Origin: Paracoccus saliphilus
Lineage (GTDB): Bacteria; Pseudomonadota; Alphaproteobacteria; Rhodobacterales; Rhodobacteraceae
Direction: 5' to 3'
DNA: 64,000 bases
Assembly: GCA_003255745.1 (NCBI GenBank)
Contig: KZ836040.1
Coordinates: forward strand, 1 to 64,000
The position numbers and the translations under genes are program-made. The notes beneath the pieces were generated by a model. It worked only from the letters and a program-made list of their open reading frames with translations. It made no database searches and had not been told where the DNA came from. Shown here in pieces: positions 17,183-26,430 of the stretch. Position 1 is the stretch's first letter; every line of letters begins with the position of its first letter.

Positions 17183-17797
17183 GTGCTGACGGTCACGGCC
17201 GAACAGCTGGGCCTGTTCGTCGCCACCCTGGCCGTGGCCATCCTGTCCCCGGGCCCAGGTGTCATCGCCGTCAGCCAGGGCGCCTTTGCCTTGGGCCGGC
17301 GGCGGGCCCTGACCTATGGCTGGGGCCTGGCATTGGGCGCCTCGGTCTGGTGTCTTTTTGCCCTTTTAGGGTTGACCGCGCTGTTCCGCGTCGCGCCCTG
17401 GACGCTGATCGCCATGAAGATGGTGGGGGGCGCCTATCTGGTCTGGGTCGGGATAAAGATGTGGCGGCATGCCGCCGACCCGCTGCCCGACCCCGGCAGC
17501 GATGCCCCCGGAATGGGGCTTTGGGGAGGTATGGTGCTGAACCTGTCAAATCCCAAGCCCGCCCTCTTCTATTCAGCGGTGCTGTTGTCGATCTTTCCCG
17601 CCCTGCTCAGCGCCGCGGACAAGGTGTCTATCTATGCTGTGGCCTTGTCGGTGGAACTGTTCTTCTATACCGCACTGGCCAGCCTGATGGCGCTGCCCTG
17701 GCTGCGGCGCCGCTATTACGGTGCAAAATTCTGGATCGACCGGGGGGCGGGGCTGGCCATTGGGCTGCTGGGCCTGTCCCTGGTCCTGCGGCCCTGA
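17183..17797 (+). CDS. LysE family translocator (amino-acid exporter)
   Basis: An inner-membrane protein of 204 residues with about six hydrophobic segments and the family N-terminal motif SPGPGVIAVSQGAFALGRRRAL. It also has GGAYLVWVGIKMW and the NLSNPKPALFY loop found in LysE/RhtB exporters. The substrate cannot be told from sequence. It starts at a GTG five bases after the fabI stop, with AAGGA inside the end of fabI, and is followed closely by gpt. Confidence 0.85.
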   Translation: MLTVTAEQLGLFVATLAVAILSPGPGVIAVSQGAFALGRRRALTYGWGLALGASVWCLFALLGLTALFRVAPWTLIAMKMVGGAYLVWVGIKMWRHAADPLPDPGSDAPGMGLWGGMVLNLSNPKPALFYSAVLLSIFPALLSAADKVSIYAVALSVELFFYTALASLMALPWLRRRYYGAKFWIDRGAGLAIGLLGLSLVLRP

Positions 17798-17809
17798 AGG
17801 AGAGACCAC

Positions 17810-18310
17810 GTGAACGACCGCCTGCCCCACGAGAAGGGTTTCCATGTCAGCTGGGACCAATTGCACCGCGACGCACGCGCCCTTGCCTGGCGCCTGGACG
17901 GCACGGAATGGCGCGCGGTTGTCGCAGTAACGCGCGGTGGCCTGGTGCCCGCCATGATCGTCGCGCGTGAGCTGGACATCCGCACGATCGACACGATCTC
18001 GATCCGTTCCTACAAGGGCGTCGGGACCGAGGCGGGCCAAGGCAAGCTGGAGGTTCTCAAGCGTCCCGACGCCGAACTGATGCGCGATGGCGAGGGCATC
18101 CTGGTTGTCGATGACCTGGTCGACAGTGGCCGCACGCTGGAACTGATCCGCGAAATGTATCCCAAGGCGCACCTGGCCACCGTTTATGCCAAGCCCAAGG
18201 GAAAGCCGATGGTCGCAACCTATGTGACCGAAGTCAGCCAGGACACCTGGATCTTTTTCCCTTGGGACATGGCGCTGCAATATGTGCAGCCCTTCCGCGG
18301 CGAAGACTGA
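17810..18310 (+). CDS. gpt: Xanthine-guanine phosphoribosyltransferase
   Basis: Salvages guanine and xanthine by coupling them to PRPP. The 166-residue chain has the PRPP-binding loop [16 protein letters not shown], the upstream [19 protein letters not shown] and the C-terminal WIFFPWD that stacks on the purine base. The GTG at 17810 follows AGGAGA by seven bases. Likely cotranscribed with fabI and the exporter. A GC-rich hairpin (18341-18364) without a U tract lies downstream. Confidence 0.93.
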   Translation: MNDRLPHEKGFHVSWDQLHRDARALAWRLDGTEWRAVVAVTRGGLVPAMIVARELDIRTIDTISIRSYKGVGTEAGQGKLEVLKRPDAELMRDGEGILVVDDLVDSGRTLELIREMYPKAHLATVYAKPKGKPMVATYVTEVSQDTWIFFPWDMALQYVQPFRGED

Positions 18311-18363
18311 TCTGATCTTCAGCCACTTGACGTGAATGTGCGCCGCCGGGGTTCTCCGGCGGC

Positions 18364-18388
18364 GGAACCATGTCCTGATCCGCGCATT
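18364..18388 (+). promoter_or_regulatory. EcfG-like promoter of the third PRC-barrel gene
   Basis: GGAAC (18364-18368), 16 bases, CATT (18385-18388): one mismatch to GGAAC-N16-CGTT. It lies about 55 bases before the ATG at 18443. A second inverted repeat, CGCAGGG-N10-CCCTGCG (18400-18423), falls in the presumed leader. Confidence 0.4.
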
Positions 18389-18442
18389 ATGCCGTCAATC
18401 GCAGGGTGTAGATCATCCCTGCGTCAGACACAGGAGAAAGAC

Positions 18443-19291
18443 ATGCGTAAGCTTCTTTTGACCACCGCCCTGGCCCTGCCGATGTCCTTTGGCACCGCCT
18501 TCGCACAGGACACGCCGCCGGCCGATCCGGCGATGGAACCCGCCCAGACCGAAACCACGACAACCGAGCCGGTCGCGGTCGAGACTGAAACTGCAGCGGA
18601 AGGCGAGGCCGATGAATCAGCCGCTGCCGCCTCGGCTGCCGAAAAGGTCGAGATGGAGCAGGCAGCGAACGAATGGCGCGTCGACTGGATCACCGGCACC
18701 AATGTGACCTCACCCGAGGGTGAGAGCATCGGGTCGATCAGCGACCTGATTCTGGACGGCGACACCGGCCAGATGAAGGCCGCCATCATCGGCGTCGGCG
18801 GCTTCCTGGGCATTGGCGAAAAACAGATCGCGCTGCCTTGGGCCGAGCTGGTCATCAACTCGGACGCACAGCAGATCAGTACGGACCTGACGCGCGAGGA
18901 AGCTGAGGCTGCGCCGGAATACGTGTTCCGTGACCGTGAAACCGCGTCGGGCGACATGGTTTCCGATCCGGCTGCCTCGGGCGACACGACTGCGGCAGAC
19001 CCAATGGCTGCAGGCACGGAAACGGCCACCGAGCCGATGACCACCGAGACCACGACCGACGCCATGCCCGAGGCTGAGACCGAAACCGAGATGACCGAAA
19101 CCTCGTCGGATCCGGCCGCAGCCACCACCACAATGGAACCGGCGGATTCTTCGACCTCGAATGTCGAAGTGACGACCGTGCCGGCCGACGAAGCCTCGTC
19201 AGAGATGACGGAAGAGATGCCGCCGATGGAAGGCGCCGAGGCTGAAATGGAAACAGAGGTCGAAACCGAGACTGAAACCCCGGCCAATTGA
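18443..19291 (+). CDS. Exported PRC-barrel domain protein with acidic Thr/Glu tail
   Basis: A 282-residue protein with a signal peptide (about 1-21, ending AFA before Q) and a Thr/Glu/Ala-rich linker. A single PRC-barrel at about 85-150 contains IGSISDLILDGDTGQMKAAI and VGGFLGIGEKQIALP. A long acidic, low-complexity tail rich in TETET and MTE runs from about 165 to the end. The tail makes the protein strongly negative and probably disordered. The ATG at 18443 has AGGAGA upstream; the frame extends further upstream but lacks a signal there. It shares domain, signal type and promoter class with the pair near 10 kb. Function unknown. Confidence 0.85.
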   Translation: MRKLLLTTALALPMSFGTAFAQDTPPADPAMEPAQTETTTTEPVAVETETAAEGEADESAAAASAAEKVEMEQAANEWRVDWITGTNVTSPEGESIGSISDLILDGDTGQMKAAIIGVGGFLGIGEKQIALPWAELVINSDAQQISTDLTREEAEAAPEYVFRDRETASGDMVSDPAASGDTTAADPMAAGTETATEPMTTETTTDAMPEAETETEMTETSSDPAAATTTMEPADSSTSNVEVTTVPADEASSEMTEEMPPMEGAEAEMETEVETETETPAN

Positions 19292-19315
19292 TCCGACACA
19301 GATCGTGACAAAAAG

Positions 19316-19345
19316 ACGGCGGCCCTTTGGCCGCCGTTCTTGTTT
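19316..19345. terminator. Bidirectional terminator between the PRC-barrel gene and trpE
   Basis: A perfect nine-base-pair stem (ACGGCGGCC/GGCCGCCGT, 19316-19337). On the plus strand TTCTTGTTT follows; on the minus strand TCTTTTTG follows. It serves both convergent genes. Confidence 0.85.
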
Positions 19346-20850
19346 CAGCCGTTTCCGCGTACGAATCGTGCGGCACCTTCGGCGGCACGTTGCAGGGCGC
19401 GGCTCTTGTTCACGGTTTCCTGGAACTCTGCCTCGGGATCGCTGTCATAGACCACGCCTCCGCCTGCCTGGATGTAAAGCGCGTGATCCTTGACCACGCC
19501 AGTTCGCAACGCGATGCACATGTCCATCTCACCATTGGCTGCGAAATAGCCGACAGCACCACCATAGATGCCCCGCTTTTCGGGCTCCAGCTCGTCGATG
19601 ATCTCCATCGCACGAACCTTGGGCGCGCCAGAGACGGTGCCCGCCGGAAGACCCGCCAGCAGGGCCGACAGCGCGTCCTCACCCTCGCGCAGCTCGCCCA
19701 CCACGTTCGATACAATATGCATCACATGGCTATAGCGTTCGATCACGAACTGTTCGGTCGGGCGCACCGTGCCGGGCTTGGCCACGCGGCCAACATCGTT
19801 GCGCCCCAGATCCAGCAGCATCAGATGCTCGGCCAACTCCTTCTGGTCCGACAGCAGATCGGCCTCCAGCGCGCGGTCCTCGGCCTCGTCGGCGCCGCGC
19901 GGGCGCGTGCCCGCGATGGGGCGGATCGTGACTTCGCCATCGCGCAGGCGCACCAGGATTTCTGGGCTGGCGCCGACGATCTGGAACCCGCCCATGTTCA
20001 GGAAGAACATGAAGGGTGACGGATTGGTGCGGCGCAGGCTGCGATAAAGCGCAAAGGGCGGCAGCGGAAAGTCCATCCGCCAGCGCTGCGACGGCACCAC
20101 CTGAAAGATGTCGCCCGCGCGGATGTAGTCCTGTGCCTTGCGGATCGCAGAAAGGTAGTCTGGCTTGGCAAAGTTGGAAACCGGCGCGCCGATCTGCGCC
20201 TCCTCGCCCAAGGCCCGCGGCTCGGAGGGCTGTCGGTCCAGCGCCCGCAGCGCATCCATCACGCGTTCGGCCGCGCGTGCATAGGCGGCGCGTGCATTGT
20301 CGGTGCCGTCGTGCCATGCGGGGGCGCAAAGCGTGACCTCGCCCTTGACGCCGTCCAGAACCGCGACGACCGAAGGTCGCATCAACATTGCGTCCGGCAG
20401 GTCCAACGGATCGGGGTTCACATGGGGCAGATGCTCGACCAGGCGGATCATGTCATAGCCCAGATAACCGAACAGGCCCGCCGCCACCGGCGGCACGCCA
20501 TCGGGCATGCTGTCGATCCGGCTTTCGGCGATCAGCGCCCGCAGACTGTCCAGCGCGGGCCGGGCGTCGTCCTGGAACTCCTGCGAAAAGCGCGCCTCGC
20601 GATTGGTCCGGGCGCGCCCATCGCGGCAGTCCCAGATCAGGTCCGGCTTCATCCCGACGATCGAATAGCGGCCCCGCACCTCGCCGCCCGTCACCGATTC
20701 CAGCATAAAGCTTTGTGGTGCCGCCTCGGCCAGCTTCAGCATCAGGCTGACGGGCGTATCCAGGTCAGCGGCCAGCCGGATCGTCACCAGCTGGTTCCGG
20801 CCAGTTTTCCATTCCGCCTCGAAGGCCGCGAAATCAGGAAACAGCTGCAT
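19345..20850 (-). CDS. trpE: Anthranilate synthase component I
   Basis: Converts chorismate to anthranilate with ammonia supplied by TrpG. The 501-residue chain has the chorismate-binding core with PIAGTRPRGADEAED, ELAEHLMLLDLGRNDVGRV, FERYSHVMHIVSNV-like ERYSHVMHIVSNV, and the GTVSGAPKVRAMEII and GIYGGAVGY motifs in order. Its ATG shares one base with the ppiD stop (TGATG), so it is translationally coupled to a protein-folding gene. trpG lies 4 kb away on the other strand. The N-terminal feedback-inhibition region appears complete. Confidence 0.95.
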   Translation of the reverse strand: MQLFPDFAAFEAEWKTGRNQLVTIRLAADLDTPVSLMLKLAEAAPQSFMLESVTGGEVRGRYSIVGMKPDLIWDCRDGRARTNREARFSQEFQDDARPALDSLRALIAESRIDSMPDGVPPVAAGLFGYLGYDMIRLVEHLPHVNPDPLDLPDAMLMRPSVVAVLDGVKGEVTLCAPAWHDGTDNARAAYARAAERVMDALRALDRQPSEPRALGEEAQIGAPVSNFAKPDYLSAIRKAQDYIRAGDIFQVVPSQRWRMDFPLPPFALYRSLRRTNPSPFMFFLNMGGFQIVGASPEILVRLRDGEVTIRPIAGTRPRGADEAEDRALEADLLSDQKELAEHLMLLDLGRNDVGRVAKPGTVRPTEQFVIERYSHVMHIVSNVVGELREGEDALSALLAGLPAGTVSGAPKVRAMEIIDELEPEKRGIYGGAVGYFAANGEMDMCIALRTGVVKDHALYIQAGGGVVYDSDPEAEFQETVNKSRALQRAAEGAARFVRGNG

Positions 20851-22808
20851 CACTGAACCTGAGCGTTGATGGCGTTGATCGCCTGCTGGTCGATCGTGAT
20901 CGAGGCGTTGCGCTGCACGTGGCGCAGGTAGTAATCGAAGATGTCGGCCTGAAGCGACTGGTTCAATCGCGCCTCGACGCCGTCCAGAACCTGAGCCGCC
21001 TCGTCTTGCGCCAGATCGGCATCGTTGATCCCGTCCAGGCGCACCAAAAAGACGCGGTCGCCGGCATCCACCACCTCGACTTCGCCGGGCTCTTCCAGCG
21101 CAAAGGCCTGGCTCAGAAGCTGCGGTGGCAGCTCGCCCATCCAGTCGTTCCGGGAAATGCCGGTTTCGGTGTTCCACGCCTGCTCCGGTGCGATCGGCGC
21201 GGTTTCCGGCTGATCCTGGGCGTCGGCCTCACCCGCAGGCGCGGGATTACGCACGACGCCGTTCGCGCCCGCAGGCGTCTGCACACGTGCCACGGGGGCG
21301 GTTTCGGCGACGGCCGCCAGACGCTGTTCGGCCGCCAGTTCCAGCAGCTGGCGTTGCAGCTCGGCGCTGCGCCAGTCGGCCAGCACCTGGTCGCGGACCT
21401 CGTCGAAAGGGATCAGCGTGGGCGGCACGACCTCGTCCAGGCGCAGCGCGAAAACGCCGCCATCGGCCAGCTCGAACAGCTGCGGGAAATCGGTTGCCGA
21501 AATGGTACCGGCACGTTCGCGGAACGCCTCATATCCGGCGATGCTGCCTTCTTCCGCGGCCAGCTCGCTATTCCAGTCCACCTGGCCCATTTCAAGCTCG
21601 GTTTCCTGGGCCAGATCCTCCAGCGTCGCGCCCCCGGCCAGCAGGTCCTCGTAATCGCCGGCGCGGTCCTGGATCTGACGGGCGGCACGGCTCAGAGCGG
21701 CTTCGCCGCGCAGATCTTCGCGGGCCTCCTCAAAGGGAATGTCGACCGGATCCAAAATCGCGTTGACGGCGAAAAGCGCGGGTCCAAGGTCGGTCTGAAC
21801 CGGACCGATCACACCCGGCTGTTGCAGCGCAAAGGCCTCTTCGCCGGCGGTACCCAGTTCGGCCTGCGTGACCTCGCCCAGATCGACGTCGTCCAGGCTT
21901 AGCCCACGTTGCATCACATAAAACTCAAAGGGCTGCTCGCCGGCCTCGATTGCCGCGCGGGCGGCCTCGGCCTCGGCCTGGTTGGGGAAAACCAAGCGGC
22001 TGACCATGCGGCGCTCGGGCTTCTGGAACTGTTCGATATTTTGATCATAGACGGCGCGCAGCGCGGCCTCGTCCACCTGCACTTGCGACGACAACATGTC
22101 GGGCGTCACCCAGGCATAGCTGATGCGCCGCGTCTCGGGGGCGGTAAAGCGGTCGCCGTTGGCCTCGTGCCACGCGCGCAACGTCGCGTCATCGGGTTCG
22201 GTCACCGACGCTGGCAGGTCGCTTTCGACCAGCTCGCGCCAGCTGAAATCACGCGTCTCCAGCAGCCAGCGGGCAGTCTGATCAACCATTGGCGCAGGCG
22301 CGGCCACGCCACCCGCCACGGCGCGCTGCAGCAGCATGCGCGCCTCGTCCTGGCGGACGGTGGCCTCGAACTCGGCTTCGGTCAGCCGCTCGCGGCGCAG
22401 GATCTCGCCATAGGCGGTGCGGTCGAAACTGCCGTTCGGCCCGCGAAATGCGTCGGCCTGCAGGATCGTCTCGGCCACCTTTGCATTGCCAACCGAAACG
22501 CCGATTTCGCGCGCCTGTTCGGCCAGGGCGGCCCCCGCGATCAACTGCGACTGGACAACCTGCGGCAGGCCGATCTGCTGCGCCTGCGCCATCGTGACAG
22601 GCTGGCCCGTCTGCTGCGAAAATGTCCGCAGCTCGGATTGCAGGGCGCGAGCATACTCATCGGCGGTAATCTTGGTTTCGCCCACCGACCCCACCTCGGT
22701 CGTGCCGCCCGAGAAGCTGGTGATCCCGAACCCCCCCAGACCCAGAACCATCAGACCCATCAGGATCCAGACGACGGTCGATTTGCCCTTGGTTCGCAGC
22801 TGTGACAT
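20850..22808 (-). CDS. ppiD: Periplasmic peptidyl-prolyl isomerase PpiD/SurA-like
   Basis: A 652-residue envelope-folding factor anchored by one N-terminal membrane helix (about 12-32, WILMGLMVLGLGGFGITSF). A SurA-N-like chaperone domain follows, with a parvulin-like region between roughly 240 and 370 and a second at the C-terminal side. This matches PpiD, which assists outer-membrane and exported proteins at the SecYEG exit. A Pro/Ala linker near 510-550 separates the last domain. It is preceded by an aminotransferase gene on the same strand (67-base gap) and overlaps trpE by one base. Confidence 0.88.
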   Translation of the reverse strand: MSQLRTKGKSTVVWILMGLMVLGLGGFGITSFSGGTTEVGSVGETKITADEYARALQSELRTFSQQTGQPVTMAQAQQIGLPQVVQSQLIAGAALAEQAREIGVSVGNAKVAETILQADAFRGPNGSFDRTAYGEILRRERLTEAEFEATVRQDEARMLLQRAVAGGVAAPAPMVDQTARWLLETRDFSWRELVESDLPASVTEPDDATLRAWHEANGDRFTAPETRRISYAWVTPDMLSSQVQVDEAALRAVYDQNIEQFQKPERRMVSRLVFPNQAEAEAARAAIEAGEQPFEFYVMQRGLSLDDVDLGEVTQAELGTAGEEAFALQQPGVIGPVQTDLGPALFAVNAILDPVDIPFEEAREDLRGEAALSRAARQIQDRAGDYEDLLAGGATLEDLAQETELEMGQVDWNSELAAEEGSIAGYEAFRERAGTISATDFPQLFELADGGVFALRLDEVVPPTLIPFDEVRDQVLADWRSAELQRQLLELAAEQRLAAVAETAPVARVQTPAGANGVVRNPAPAGEADAQDQPETAPIAPEQAWNTETGISRNDWMGELPPQLLSQAFALEEPGEVEVVDAGDRVFLVRLDGINDADLAQDEAAQVLDGVEARLNQSLQADIFDYYLRHVQRNASITIDQQAINAINAQVQ

Positions 22809-22875
22809 GGCGCGGCCTTCCTCGTGGTCGTGTCGCTGCCGTCTTTAGGACGACCCGGCCCGCGCCACAAGTGGA

Positions 22876-24057
22876 TCAGGGCGCCAGCTGGCCAAGGCGC
22901 TGTGCCAATTGCGCGATTCCGGCGACGTCCACATTGGCAAAGGCCAGGCGAAGATGCCGGTCACCTGCCGGATCGTCGATGGGCGTGAACATCGACCCGG
23001 GCAGCGCCAGCACGCCAATGTCGCGCACCATGCGCCGGGCCAGCGCGGCACTGCCTTCGGCGAACGGATGCTCGATCCACGCGAAATAGGCGCCCACGCT
23101 TTTCAGCTTCCACCCCGGCAGCGCGCCCATCGCGGCCTCGGTCGCGGCGCGGCGGGCCAGGATCTCGGCCCGTTCGCCGGCCAGCCATTGCGACAGGTTC
23201 TCCATCCCCCAGACCGCGCCGATCTGCCCCAGTTGCGACGGGCAGATCGCAACCGTGTCCAGGAACTTTTCGACCTGGGCCATCCGGTCAACCGAGGCGA
23301 CCATGGCCCCGACCCTGTGCCCAGTCAGCCGGTATGCCTTGGAGAAGCTGTAAAGCTGGATCAGCGTCCGGTCCCAGTCCGGCTGCATCAGCAGGTCGTG
23401 GGGAGCGGCCGTGCGGCTGTCAAAATCCCGATAGGTTTCGTCCAGGATCAGCGCCAGACCGTGGTCCTGCGCCAGCCTGAAAAATCGCCCGACCAGTTCG
23501 GCAGGGTATTCCGCGCCCGAAGGGTTGTTAGGCGTCACCAGCACGATGGCACGCGTGCGCGGCGTGATCAGGGCGCGCGCTTCCTCGGGGTCGGGCAGCA
23601 TCCCGGCACGGCAGGGCAGCGGCAGGGTCTGGACACCCGCCATGTCCAGCCACATCTTGTGGTTGAAGTACCAGGGCGTCGGCAGGATCACCTGGTCGCC
23701 CTGCCCCGCGATCGTGGCCATGGCGGCACAGAACGCTTGGTTGCAGCCCTGCGTGATCGCCACTTGGTCGTGGTGGACGGTCCCGCCATATGCTTGAGAA
23801 AACTGGTGCGCCACCGCCTCGCGCAGGTCAGCGTTGCCTAGGACCGGCCCATACAGATGCGCCTCGGGGCGCGTCAGGGCGGCATCGGCGATGGCGCGCC
23901 GCAGCCCTTCGGGCGGCGGATCGACCGGGGCTGCCTGGCTGACGTTCATCAGCGGGCGATCGGCCGGAAAGGTCACGCCGGAAAGCCAGCGCCGCGCCTC
24001 CATCACCGGCGGCGAGAATGTGGCGCCAAGCGCCGGATTGAGGGGGGCAAGGGTCAT
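22876..24057 (-). CDS. Class I/II PLP-dependent aminotransferase
   Basis: A fold-type I aminotransferase of 393 residues. The PLP lysine is K240 in SFSKAYRLTGHRVG; VTPNNPSG (174-181) and LDETYRDFD (205-213, with the cofactor Asp) are in place, as is the C-terminal arginine region HLRLAFANVD. Sequence style is close to aspartate/aromatic-type enzymes, but the substrate cannot be assigned. It begins two bases after the preceding gene ends, so it belongs to the same transcript as the proline-rich membrane protein and probably ppiD-trpE. Confidence 0.88.
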   Translation of the reverse strand: MTLAPLNPALGATFSPPVMEARRWLSGVTFPADRPLMNVSQAAPVDPPPEGLRRAIADAALTRPEAHLYGPVLGNADLREAVAHQFSQAYGGTVHHDQVAITQGCNQAFCAAMATIAGQGDQVILPTPWYFNHKMWLDMAGVQTLPLPCRAGMLPDPEEARALITPRTRAIVLVTPNNPSGAEYPAELVGRFFRLAQDHGLALILDETYRDFDSRTAAPHDLLMQPDWDRTLIQLYSFSKAYRLTGHRVGAMVASVDRMAQVEKFLDTVAICPSQLGQIGAVWGMENLSQWLAGERAEILARRAATEAAMGALPGWKLKSVGAYFAWIEHPFAEGSAALARRMVRDIGVLALPGSMFTPIDDPAGDRHLRLAFANVDVAGIAQLAQRLGQLAP

Positions 24058-24058
24058 G

Positions 24059-24670
24059 TCAGTTCCGTTCCATTCGGCGCAGGTCGGTCAGGTCGGGCGG
24101 CAGCGACAGGTCCAGCGCAGGCGCAGGCAGGGCGGGCGCCGGGGCGGGGTTGGCATCCTGCGTCCAGGTGATCGGCGGCAGGTCGTCCCGGGGCGCCTCG
24201 ACGGCCATCATCGGCACCGCCAGGGGCTGGCTGCGGGGCTGCGCCACGGGCTGGGCGGGCATGTCGACGTCCGGGGCGTCCTCACCTGCCGAGGGCGATG
24301 ACTGGACAGGCATCTGGTCGTTTGCGGCAGCTTCCGGACGGATGTTGTCCCTTGTGCGGGCGGCCGGGGCGGGCTCGGTCCGGGGGGGCGGCACGGCTGC
24401 AGGGGCGCGGCTGTCGCGCTGCAGTGCTGCACCGGGGTCTGGAAGAACCGGGGCCTGGTCGGCGCCGCGTCCGAATTCAGAGCCCACGGGCAGGTCAATG
24501 GCATCTGGTTGCGGCGCGGGGTCGGCAGGCACGGCTTCGGGTTCCGGCAGGTCGACGGCGGCAGGCTCTGCCCCGTCATTGGGTGGCGGCATCAGCACCG
24601 CGGCCGTTGTCAGAACGGCGGCACTCAGCAGCCCACCATGGACGATGCCCGTCAGAAATCCCCGCGCCAT
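24059..24670 (-). CDS. Proline-rich membrane-anchored protein, like the N-terminus of divergent polysaccharide deacetylases
   Basis: A 203-residue protein with one N-terminal hydrophobic helix (MARGFLTGIVHGGLLSAAVL) followed only by a low-complexity Pro/Ala/Asp-rich chain. The start and the element PVGSEFGRG recall the N-terminal arm of the divergent polysaccharide deacetylase proteins of Rhodobacteraceae, which continue into a catalytic domain. That domain is absent: the frame stops after RRMERN and an aminotransferase starts two bases later. It could be a decayed relic or a membrane-tethered linker protein. The ATG at 24670 has AGGGA just upstream; a longer frame starts at 24751. Confidence 0.6.
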   Translation of the reverse strand: MARGFLTGIVHGGLLSAAVLTTAAVLMPPPNDGAEPAAVDLPEPEAVPADPAPQPDAIDLPVGSEFGRGADQAPVLPDPGAALQRDSRAPAAVPPPRTEPAPAARTRDNIRPEAAANDQMPVQSSPSAGEDAPDVDMPAQPVAQPRSQPLAVPMMAVEAPRDDLPPITWTQDANPAPAPALPAPALDLSLPPDLTDLRRMERN

Positions 24671-24823
24671 TCCCTGTCCCGCCCGTTCCGCGGCCTTTCG
24701 GCCACCATTCCTTGCCGGCCGGTCTTGACCCCCGACCACCCTATGCCCCATCTATAGCGGACGCTTTTTCCGGGGGAAACCGCCCCCATTCCCCGCCTCC
24801 TTCCTGGTCCCAAGGTGCCTTCG

Positions 24824-25414
24824 ATGATCCTTCTGATCGACAACTACGACAGCTTCACCTGGAACCTGGTCCATTACCTGGGCGAGGCCGGGGCCGACGT
24901 CACCGTGCGCCGCAACGACCAGCTGACCGTGCAAGACGCGCTGGAGCTGAACCCCGAGGGGATCGTGATCTCTCCGGGTCCCTGCGATCCGGCGCAGGCG
25001 GGCATCTGCCTTGACCTGATCCGCGCTGCGGCAGACCGGCACATCCCGATCCTGGGGGTCTGCCTGGGACACCAGTCGATCGGCCAGGCCTTTGGCGGGA
25101 ACATCGTCCGCGCGAACCGCATCCTGCATGGCAAGGTCGATGCGATCAGCCATGACGGCACGGGCGTCTTTGCGGGCCTGCCCTCGCCGCTGAAGGCCAC
25201 GCGCTATCATTCGCTGACGGTCGAGCCGGAAAGCCTGCCCAACTGCCTGCGCGTCACCGCGACCTCGGATGACGGCACGATCATGGGGCTGATTCACGAG
25301 GACCTGCCGATCGAGGGCGTGCAGTTCCATCCGGAATCCATTGCATCGGAACATGGACACGACATGATCCGCACTTTCCTGGCGCGCTGCACCCGGCACG
25401 AGGCTGCCGCATGA
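24824..25414 (+). CDS. trpG: Anthranilate synthase component II (glutamine amidotransferase)
   Basis: Supplies ammonia from glutamine to TrpE; related enzymes also serve aminodeoxychorismate synthase (PabA). The 196-residue chain starts with [14 protein letters not shown], has SPGPCDP at 50-56, the nucleophile Cys in GVCLGHQ (C80) and the catalytic His/Glu in FHPESI near the end. The ATG at 24824 follows AAGGTG; an in-frame GTG nine bases earlier is less likely. The stop overlaps the trpD start by four bases. Confidence 0.93.
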   Translation: MILLIDNYDSFTWNLVHYLGEAGADVTVRRNDQLTVQDALELNPEGIVISPGPCDPAQAGICLDLIRAAADRHIPILGVCLGHQSIGQAFGGNIVRANRILHGKVDAISHDGTGVFAGLPSPLKATRYHSLTVEPESLPNCLRVTATSDDGTIMGLIHEDLPIEGVQFHPESIASEHGHDMIRTFLARCTRHEAAA

Positions 25415-26430
25415 CGGACATCCGGCCGCTGATCGGCATCGCCGCCACCCGGCCGCTGTCCTCGGCCGAGGCCGAGGCCGCGTTTTCGGCGCTTTTTGAC
25501 GGTGCCGCGACGCCGGCCCAGATTGGCGGTCTGCTGATGGCGCTGCGCGTCCGGGGCGAGACGGTGGACGAAATCGCGGCGGCCGCCCGCGCGATGCGGG
25601 CGCGGATGAACCGCGTGACGGCCCCTGCGGGCGCCATCGACATCGTAGGCACGGGGGGCGATGGCAAGGGTACGCTGAACATCTCGACTGCGACAGCCTT
25701 TGTGGTGGCGGGCGCGGGCGTGCCAGTGGCCAAGCACGGCAACCGCAACCTGTCGTCGAAATCGGGGGCGGCGGATGCCCTGGTGCAGATGGGGATCAAC
25801 GTCATGGGCGGCCCGACCGTGGCCCAGCAGGCCCTGGACCGTGCGGGCATCTGCTTCATGATGGCCCCCATGCACCATCCCGCCATGCGCCATGTCGGGC
25901 CGCCGCGGACGGAACTGGGGACGCGGACCGTCTTCAACCTGCTGGGGCCGCTGACGAATCCTGCTTCGGTCCGGCGCCAGCTGACGGGTGCCTTCAGCGC
26001 CGACTGGATCCGGCCGATGGCCGAGGTCCTGCGCGACCTGGGCAGCGATGCGGCCTGGCTGGTTCACGGCGGCGACGGCACGGACGAGCTGTCCATCGCG
26101 GCCGAAAGCCGGGTCGCCGCGTTGAAGGATGGCCACATCACCGAATTCACGATCTCGCCCGAGGATGCCGGCCTGACACGCCACCCGTTCGAGGCGATCA
26201 TCGGCGGCGAACCCGCCCATAACGCCGCTGCCTTCCGCGCCCTGCTGGCAGGCGAGCCGGGGGCTTATCGCGATGCGGTCGTGCTGAACGCGGCGGCGGC
26301 ACTGCTGGTCGCAGGCAAGGTGGCCGATCTGCGCGAAGGGGCCACCTTGGCCGCGCAATCGATCGACAGCGGCGCCGCGCGTGGCCGGTTGGACGCGCTG
26401 GCCCTGGTCACGGGCGCGCCCGAGGCATGA
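25411..26430 (+). CDS. trpD: Anthranilate phosphoribosyltransferase
   Basis: Joins anthranilate to PRPP in tryptophan synthesis. The 339-residue chain has the glycine-rich PRPP loop [32 protein letters not shown], the [32 protein letters not shown] block and [10 protein letters not shown]. Start and stop overlap their neighbours by four bases (ATGA) on both sides, trpG before and ung after. Confidence 0.96.
   Translation: MTDIRPLIGIAATRPLSSAEAEAAFSALFDGAATPAQIGGLLMALRVRGETVDEIAAAARAMRARMNRVTAPAGAIDIVGTGGDGKGTLNISTATAFVVAGAGVPVAKHGNRNLSSKSGAADALVQMGINVMGGPTVAQQALDRAGICFMMAPMHHPAMRHVGPPRTELGTRTVFNLLGPLTNPASVRRQLTGAFSADWIRPMAEVLRDLGSDAAWLVHGGDGTDELSIAAESRVAALKDGHITEFTISPEDAGLTRHPFEAIIGGEPAHNAAAFRALLAGEPGAYRDAVVLNAAAALLVAGKVADLREGATLAAQSIDSGAARGRLDALALVTGAPEA

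Noticed and set aside
18341-18364. Terminator after gpt
   Set aside because: A nine-base-pair stem exists but no U tract follows; kept only as a note.
24671-24823. Tryptophan attenuator leader before trpG
   Set aside because: No short Trp-rich leader peptide or pair of alternative hairpins is visible.
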